Below are positions 57,915 to 64,000 of a stretch of DNA of 64,000 nucleotides, in pieces. The translations under genes and the position numbers were made by a program. The number at the start of each line of letters is the position of its first letter. Within the stretch, counting starts at the first letter, position 1. The stretch is taken from contig JAPWGK010000007.1 in assembly GCA_029641185.1 (NCBI GenBank), positions 496,001 through 560,000 on the forward strand, written 5' to 3'. The notes under the pieces were generated by a model. That model worked only from the letters and a program-made list of their open reading frames with translations. It was not told the origin of the DNA and did not search any database. This stretch comes from Pseudofabraea citricarpa (Eukaryota > Ascomycota > Leotiomycetes > Helotiales > Dermateaceae).

Positions 57915-58895
57915 TGTTGGTGTTGTTGAACAGAAGGTTGGGATGTTTGGAGCTGGGAGAGGTTTGATGTTTGGTGTTTGATGTTTGATGGGGAGCTTGG
58001 AGAGTTTTGAGTATGCTATGCGATATTGTGGATGTTGGATGTTGGATGTTGGGAAATGAGATACGGGGGTGAGTTGCTGGGTTTATATAGAGAGGGAGAG
58101 GGAGCGGATGCGGATTGTAGCATAGAGAGGGAAGGAATCGAGAGCAGGAATCAGAGAGAGGAAGGAGGCTATCTGATCTTTCTGTATTACAGAGAGATAC
58201 CTAGGTAGGTATGATAGCTGACTTTACGATGCCTCTTTCCCATCATCCACTCCTGACCTGACCTGTCCTGCTGATGGGAGTCTTGTCATGCCATGCCTTG
58301 CCATACCTCCCTCAGCTCTTGACAACGGAGAGCTGAACGGTTTGCTGATGAGTTTCTGTGGTACGGGGAAAGAACATTGATCAGATGAAGGATAAAGATA
58401 GAAACCAGAGGAAAATAAAAGGAACAATGGCATGGTACACATGTTTGTTCTAACTCGAGCGATCAGCGGCGCTCGCTCGCTGACTATCTTATACCATGCT
58501 GCAAAGTCCCGCCGCAGCCAGCCGAGGAGGCTGTTATTCCTCATATCAGTCACTAAGTGAGTGAGAATAGTACATCCAGATCAAGGCTCTTACTTCTCTA
58601 CTATTCGTGACATGCTATTTTTACAAAACTAAAGTTGCTCTCCTATCTATCTAGCCCATTCATCAGTGGGAAAATCTTCCTTTCCCTCATTTCGTCCCCC
58701 AAATAGACCCATTAATTTATGCAAGTCGCTGACTGGACTTAGTGATCATACAGAGAGATGTGCGACATATACAGATAATGACGCTGAGAGCAGAGAGTTA
58801 AATATCGAAGATAGGTCGATCAACTCCTAGAAAGGAAATAAACCCAGTGTACAAGAATGTTTGTTGGTGGGATGCATGAGGCAATGGCAAACAAA
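57915..58895. other. Promoter of small secreted protein and Tim50 3' flank
   Basis: No additional gene. Contains a TACCTAGGTA palindrome at 58198-58207. Confidence 0.45.
58083..58089 (-). promoter_or_regulatory. Candidate TATA box of the small secreted protein gene
   Basis: TATATAA on the minus strand, about 170 nt upstream of the ATG at 57914. Confidence 0.35.
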
Positions 58896-60653
58896 CTATG
58901 CGCTACCTTCCTTGGGTGGTTCACCGCCACCGAACCAGCCTGTGAAGCCAGACTTCATGGCTTTCATGCCTTCTTCTTTCGCTCGCTCCTCGTGGGCTGC
59001 TTCTTCCTTCAACCATTTCTCGCCGTTCTCCCGAATCTCACGCTCCAGGTTTTCGTAGTTTCTGATTCCACGTTCTCGTGCAAGATCTTGTAACATCTTG
59101 CCCTGGGCAAAGGCTTCAGCTGGCGTTTGCTCGTTAGGATCCATCATCATAGATTGTGGCTTCATGCCCAATGCGTTGCTAAGGAATCCGACACCTGATC
59201 TCTTTGGTCGTTTCTTTTGCTCCTCGAGCATCTGTTCTTGGAACTTCTTTCGTGCTACAGCTTCTCTGGCTGCGAATTCGGAGGGGATGTGAGAGCCTTC
59301 GAAGGACTTCAAAGCTTTTCGTACATCACTATAAGCCATGGTGTGAATGTATTCTAAGAACGGAATGAGTGACACAAGTTCTTTGTCCTTAGGATTACCA
59401 GTCCATTTTGGTAGAATGATGGCATTTTCTGGTTGATGTTTGGCGTGATCCGCTTTCGTATCGATGAGGATCACTTTTGAAAGATCACGGTTTAGGTATG
59501 CAAGGTCCTGTAAACATCAGCGCCCCATCAAACTCAGAACTACAACCCAACATACCTTGACATATTCTCCATTCTCGTACAGAGTTGCTTCTCGGAACAG
59601 GGGCCATGTGACGATGTGGTATGGATCCAATTTTCGAAGAACTGGCTCGGCTACCGCCCATGGCTGACTTGTGAAAATGACCAACTCGTAGTACTGGCTG
59701 AGGTATCTCAAGAAGTAATCAACTCCAGGTCTTTTAGCCATCCTCCATCCGTGTTCTCGGGACCATTCGCTATGGATCAAAAGATCCTCTAAACTCAAAA
59801 CTAGGGTGTAAGGACGCTCAAACATAGGATCAACGTCCGGTAACAGCTTGCGGAAAGCTGGTTCATTGTAGTAATTCAATTGATCTCCAACTCTCGCCTT
59901 TGCGCGATTCCACATTAACCCGAGTGCCCATCCAGATGGTGCTTCGGCAGCGTGCTGCTTCTCCTCTTCTTCGGTTTCCCAGTTGCGACCAAGGTAGACC
60001 GTGCCAGTTACTGCAAAGGCAGCAAACATCACATACATGTAGTTTGCCATGCGCAACCGCTTCTTCTCTGATGACGAAATATATGCTGATGCTGGAAGCT
60101 CTCCGCGACCTCGGCCACCACCTGGTGCCTCGGAAGGCTCATCTGCTTCTGTCAGATTCAAGCGCAATCCAGATCTGCCCCCAGCTTTGCTACCAGCCGT
60201 CTCATATTCTAAGGTGGAGGGGATGCCTTGTGTAAGGTCGGGTAGAGGTCGATTCGATGTGGCAGGTTCTGGAGCATTGTTCTCTGATGGAGAAGCAGTT
60301 TCGAATTCTTCCTGTTTCTCGGAGTAAGATGGATCTTTTCTCGACTCTGAGTTCGCTGCGCTATTCGGGGTTTGGGGTGCAGTGTTGCGTGTCGGAGATG
60401 TGCCTTTGCTGGAAAAATCAGGCTTTCCTGAGCTGTTACTGCTTCCAGCCCCAGGTGATGCCTTCGAATTCGACGATGGGCTCGGAGCTCCAGGCGGGCG
60501 CGCGTAATCTATCGGCTTCTTCTGTCCATGATTTGGTTTGTTGTTCTTTGCGAGACCGCGAGTCCAGACAGTCGAAGTGGCTGTCCGCAGTGTGGTAGGG
60601 GTGGCTCGCAAGGCAGGCGATTGCAGTGACCGTGCAGCTATTCTGGATAGCAT
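58896..60653 (-). CDS. TIM50: Mitochondrial import inner-membrane translocase subunit Tim50
   Basis: Two exons: 59556-60653 and 58896-59507 (1710 nt, 569 aa). The N-terminus (MLSRIAARSLQSPALRATPT) is Arg-rich and amphipathic, a mitochondrial presequence. A Pro/Ser-rich linker and one membrane segment (YMYVMFAAFAVTGTVYLG) precede the intermembrane-space FCP1-like domain: PYTLVLSLEDLLIHSEW, HGWRMAKRPGVDYFLRYLS, LVIFTSQPWAVAEPV. The phosphatase motif DxDxT is replaced (SLEDLL), as in known Tim50, so it is non-catalytic. The C-terminus has YIHTMAYSDVRKALKSFEG. Tim50 receives preproteins at TIM23. It is divergent from the F-box-like gene. Confidence 0.92.
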
Positions 60654-61216
60654 AATGAACAGTTACAAGTGGTGGCACACAACAATGAGCTTCAGCAAAG
60701 AAGGGGCACTGAAGGAAAGGGCATTAATGGTGGAGCTTGAGCTTGAGGAGATATTCCTGACATGACGCCGCATCTCGCTCGACTTTCTAAATATTTTGGG
60801 CTCGCTTCGCTGACAGACTTTGACGCCATGCCTAAAGGAGCGTAGTGGTGATGAGCTCGGAGTATATATTCTCGCGTCTGCCGCAAACCCCTCTTGTTTC
60901 TCCAAAGTTGCACTCAGTGAATGAAATTTGACTCGACGAGCCTCTACACTTCCATGGACGCAGAGTTGAAGTAGCTGAGGAGACCAAAACATGGCGCTTT
61001 CAAGAATTGGCTGCTAGGCTGGCGGTTTTCGAACCGCTGGCCAACTTGCTTCCTTTCCCGTGGCATCATAACATCTTCTGGTCTTCACCCACCCGAAATC
61101 TCTTCATAGCCGCACTTGTCTTTAATTTGAATACCACATACCACATACCTACCATCTGTCTTCTGCGGAATTGTCCATACTCTGAATCCAATTGACGAAA
61201 AGACCTTTGTGCCGAC
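60654..61216. promoter_or_regulatory. Divergent promoter, Tim50 and F-box-like protein
   Basis: 563 nt between divergent start codons. No specific sites assigned. Confidence 0.4.
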
Positions 61217-62044
61217 ATGAAGGCATACCGGCACATAAAGGGCTCTGCGACGAAATCGCGCCCTGTTGAAGAAGTTTTGAAATATCGTGCAGAGGAGGTC
61301 GAGAAAGCACCTTTCCCTCTACTTGCTCTTCCATCTGAGCTGCGCAACAAAATATACGCAATCGCCTTCGAGTCCGTCCCGGCTGTACTCGATCTCGACT
61401 CAGACACCTTCCGAATTCTTCGACGGCGGCTGGCGCTCTTTCGTGTGTCGAAGCAAATACATGATGAAGTTACCCACTATTTCTATGCCAATCATACATT
61501 CCGATTATTCCCTCTCTTCCCAGGTCAACCTCTCCTCGCAAGGTTGACTCCTCGTCACCGAAATTCTATTACCTCTCTCCAATTGCGACTGGGACCTGGA
61601 TGGCAGAGTCCACCGAAGGGTTGGACTATAAACGATGCACTTGGACTGAAAGATTGTACAAGTGCAAGAGTGCTTAAGGTGTTCGTGGAATTTGATCCTA
61701 GCGATGCAATCTTTGCAGGCTTCCGAGCAGCAGATGGGTTCTATGAGAAGTTCTCACGGAGGTTGCTAGAGGGGATCTTAAGAGACGTACCATCAATTAA
61801 GGTGGTGGAATTCGATGCTTGGACTTCGGTCAAGCAGGATTGTGATATGATTGTTGGTTTGTTGGAGGCTGCTCTCATGTGGGAGAAGACTATTGTATGG
61901 GGTCCTGAGAGAGGTTGGGATGCCAATGTGCATCCAGCTTTGACAGAGACTTCTGACTTTCTTGTAAGTCATGCATTGGTGACGAGGATGCTGAACTTGG
62001 ATTTGCTTGCTCTTCAGGCTTCTACAGCTACGGTGTCGGGATGA
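61217..62044 (+). CDS. F-box-like (2EXR-type) protein
   Basis: Single exon of 275 aa from ATG at 61217 to the stop at 62042-62044. After a basic leader, PLLALPSELRNKIYAIAFESVP is the N-terminal F-box-like/2EXR pattern common in filamentous fungi. FRVSKQIHDEVTHYFYANHTF follows, the usual continuation of these proteins. The rest alternates beta-like segments (ITSLQLRLGPGW, RVLKVFVEFDPS, IKVVEFDAW). The leader may be short because no strong upstream ATG exists. F-box proteins recruit substrates to SCF ubiquitin ligases, but these fungal 2EXR proteins are poorly characterised. No cysteine-rich or membrane region is seen. Confidence 0.7.
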   Translation: MKAYRHIKGSATKSRPVEEVLKYRAEEVEKAPFPLLALPSELRNKIYAIAFESVPAVLDLDSDTFRILRRRLALFRVSKQIHDEVTHYFYANHTFRLFPLFPGQPLLARLTPRHRNSITSLQLRLGPGWQSPPKGWTINDALGLKDCTSARVLKVFVEFDPSDAIFAGFRAADGFYEKFSRRLLEGILRDVPSIKVVEFDAWTSVKQDCDMIVGLLEAALMWEKTIVWGPERGWDANVHPALTETSDFLVSHALVTRMLNLDLLALQASTATVSG

Positions 62045-63044
62045 GCGGGTGTTGATTTGCGGGCATTTTCTTCGTGCCCTCGTAATTTTGTAACGGCCAT
62101 TGGGATTGCTCACAGGCTCCGTCAACTCTTCGTGTGCGTTTTATCGGACTGCGAATGGGCGCATGTTTATGGTACTGAAATCACAACTCAAATCACAACT
62201 CAAATCATGAACCTTTGCATGCTTTGGTTGCTTTCCACGTGATATGACATATTCTTAGTAAGCAGTGAGCACAGTCACAACGGTAACAGAAATTTTCTGA
62301 GCTTCCGACGTCATTCCTCATTTACTCTCGACATAAATACCACAACAGTGAAGTCTACTGTGCGGATTTTTGGCAAGGCCTTGATGATTTTTGTGTAAAT
62401 TGTACCTCGTTCTGTTATCAATGACTGCTACTCAATCCAGTGATTATCTTCCTACCAGATCTTCCAGATCTCTCAGAGCTGTGAGGTCTAGAAACGTCAG
62501 AACTATGACATACCAATCCCGATCATATGCTCAATATAGTGACTTGGCATTCACACATATTTACCTGGTTGCTATAGCCTTCGAAGTCGAGTGTTGAAGG
62601 TCGGAGTATTTTCACATCTGCATTTCACATCTGCATTTCACACCGATCATTCACTTCAAGATTATTGTAACTATTATTGCTCAATGGTTCATTGACTTCT
62701 CTTGACACGAGCAATTTCCAAGCAATAAATTTCAGCTATGTATCTATACTATATGCCAGCATGCTGGTGTTCTTGTGCTGTAGCAGGCCAGCATAGTTGT
62801 GGCAGAAGATCATGCAGCTATGGTTCTTCATCAGCAGCCGAGAAAGAAATTCATTCTAAAGTATCTTGGGATGAGAATATCTACCAGAGCGGCTTATATA
62901 TTTTCCTTCGCTGTTTCTATCTTCCGCTGGCTGAGGGCGCGGTGCGGTGGAAATTTTCGTGGTCAGGTGGTCGCTTAACTTATTGCTAGTTATATATCTC
63001 AATAAGGAAAAAGCTACCCACGCCAAACCGACTACCACTGACCC

Positions 63045-63350
63045 CCTTCGTGGTTCAGTGGTAAACAATCACACTTACAGCTAAGTCCCCTCCCCCACCC
63101 CTAACACTCACCCGTGGTTCGGCTTACTTCGTCTAGTTGGGTAAGAGCCTTAAATGAGACTTGTCTCAGCTTGAAAGTCCTTTCATGGAACCGTGGTTCA
63201 TCCTGTCCGTGCCGGGTCGTGTGCGCTTACCCGCCATCAAACCTTCACCTTTAAAAATCGACCAATGGAGGTGGTTCGAACCCACCCAAGCTTCGGCTTG
63301 CAGCGAATCCCGCGAGATACGCGCGGTTAATTTTTTGTCTTTTTTTCTAC
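63045..63350 (+). repeat. SINE-like dispersed repeat, copy B
   Basis: Colinear with copy A at about 42,080-42,400 over about 300 nt. It begins with a box-A-like TGGTTCAGTGGTAAACA (63,051-63,067) and holds GGTGGTTCGAACCCACC at about 63,270, an excellent T-arm/box-B palindrome. The A-to-B distance (about 215 nt) is too long for a tRNA gene, so a tRNA-related repeat is more likely. A TTTTTTT tract follows near 63,340. Confidence 0.55.
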
Positions 63351-63731
63351 CATGTAGTAATCCAGGTGTATGGAACAGCCTTTTAGCATTTATCCCATCA
63401 GTGTATATTTCTTTCAACTAAGGCTACCTCTTTTTGGAGTACTTGATATATTTATTTCCTTTCTACCTGACGATGCGAAATAAGAGCTTGAAGTATATGA
63501 GACAAACAACCTAGCATACCGGCTCAGAGGACTATAATAAGTTCTTTCAAAACACTATACTATCATGTCACCTAAAGTCACAAGGTAGCTATCCCTATGC
63601 TACCAAAAATGTGAGCAAGTCCTAAGTGGCAGATGTCACCGAGAGGCAGAAGACTGTCAAAAGCCAGATGATTACTAAAAAGCATCAAGTTATAAGATGC
63701 TATTTCAGAGTATCTCCAGAATCTGGACACT

Positions 63732-63757
63732 TCCTCCTCCTCCTCCTCCTCCTCCTC
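63732..63757 (+). repeat. TCC-type microsatellite
   Basis: About eight perfect CTC/TCC triplets in an intergenic region. Confidence 0.85.
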
Positions 63758-64000
63758 TGCGTATTAGCTAGAAGTAACTTCTAACGATGCATGTTACCCT
63801 TGAGCGAGAAGTTGGTATTCAGCTTAATTCTAATCCTTTTTGTAAACCCCCTTTTAAGCTACTCGATCCAGTAGAGTATAGCATACATATGAGTAGAGAG
63901 AGATATGATAAGTATATCAAGCCTCAAGAAGTCTTACATCTACTTCTTGAATATCTCCACTGCGATGAAGCGATTCGTTAGCTGATATTTTTGAACACCA

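Larger units (their letters stand above)
62045..64000. other. Gene-free right end with SINE-like copy and microsatellite
   Basis: About 2 kb without a supported gene. Short tandem repeats occur (AATCACAACTCA near 62,178-62,205; ATTTCACATCTGC near 62,620-62,640). A SINE-like copy lies at about 63,045-63,350. A TCC microsatellite is at 63,732-63,757. The last 500 nt are AT-rich; a 64-codon frame at 63,787-63,981 has no recognised family. Confidence 0.45.

Noticed and set aside
63040..63300. Possible tRNA gene at the SINE-like repeat
   Set aside because: Box-A-like and T-arm-like motifs are about 215 nt apart, and no acceptor or anticodon arm fits.
1..64000. CRISPR array, insertion sequence, plasmid origin or prophage
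   Set aside because: No regularly spaced repeats, bacterial-type mobile genes or ribosome-binding sites; gene structure is eukaryotic throughout.

Overview
This window looks like nuclear DNA from a filamentous ascomycete (Pezizomycotina). Genes are broken by short introns (about 45-100 nt) with GTRNGT donors and CTRAY-type branch points. Typical filamentous-fungal families are present: a patatin-NB-ARC-TPR NLR, a Zn2Cys6 regulator, a GtaA-type glutaminase and UNC93-like and monocarboxylate-like MFS carriers. Leotiomycetes is a guess only. Nothing bacterial, viral or CRISPR-like was seen. Gene models were assembled by eye from splice signals, protein-family motifs and reading-phase bookkeeping. 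Every multi-exon model closes in frame.

Layout. 1-3.7 kb: 3' part of a WDR59/Mtc5 SEACAT subunit, a LITAF-domain protein and a MYND-finger protein. 4.9-9.3 kb: a complete NLR of 1206 residues (patatin, NB-ARC, about ten 42-residue TPRs), the most striking gene. 10.4-26.2 kb: a loose metabolic block flanked by AT-rich DNA, with a sugar-acid dehydratase of the enolase superfamily, an UNC93-like carrier, a Zn2Cys6 regulator, an unknown protein, two short-chain dehydrogenases and a zinc-less quinone oxidoreductase. I infer a possible deoxy-sugar or sugar-acid catabolic cluster. 26-29.7 kb: mostly gene-free, with one charged coiled-coil protein. 29.7-32.2 kb: secreted glutaminase. 33.7-34.9 kb: Rei1-like 60S biogenesis factor. 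36.2 kb: an intron-containing tRNA-Leu(CAG).

37.5-40 kb: Y14/RBM8A exon-junction protein, divergent from an MFS carrier. 40.5-41.3 kb: a highly charged unknown protein. 43.4-44.8 kb: secreted EEP-fold nuclease/phosphatase with a jacalin-like lectin domain. 45.7-51.1 kb: a housekeeping block with ribosomal protein uL14, Rpd3-class histone deacetylase and proteasome deubiquitinase Rpn11; the last two are divergent. 51.6-52.7 kb: an unknown four-exon protein. 52.7-56.3 kb: a 3.6-kb gene-free stretch ahead of a Clr5-like HTH protein. 57.6-57.9 kb: a small eight-cysteine secreted protein. 58.9-62 kb: Tim50, divergent from an F-box-like protein. 62-64 kb: AT-rich, with one copy of a SINE-like repeat whose partner lies near 42.1-42.4 kb.

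The housekeeping genes (Rpd3, Rpn11, uL14, Tim50, Y14, Rei1, WDR59) are interleaved with accessory genes (NLR, metabolic block, secreted proteins). The accessory genes sit next to the long AT-rich or gene-poor gaps.
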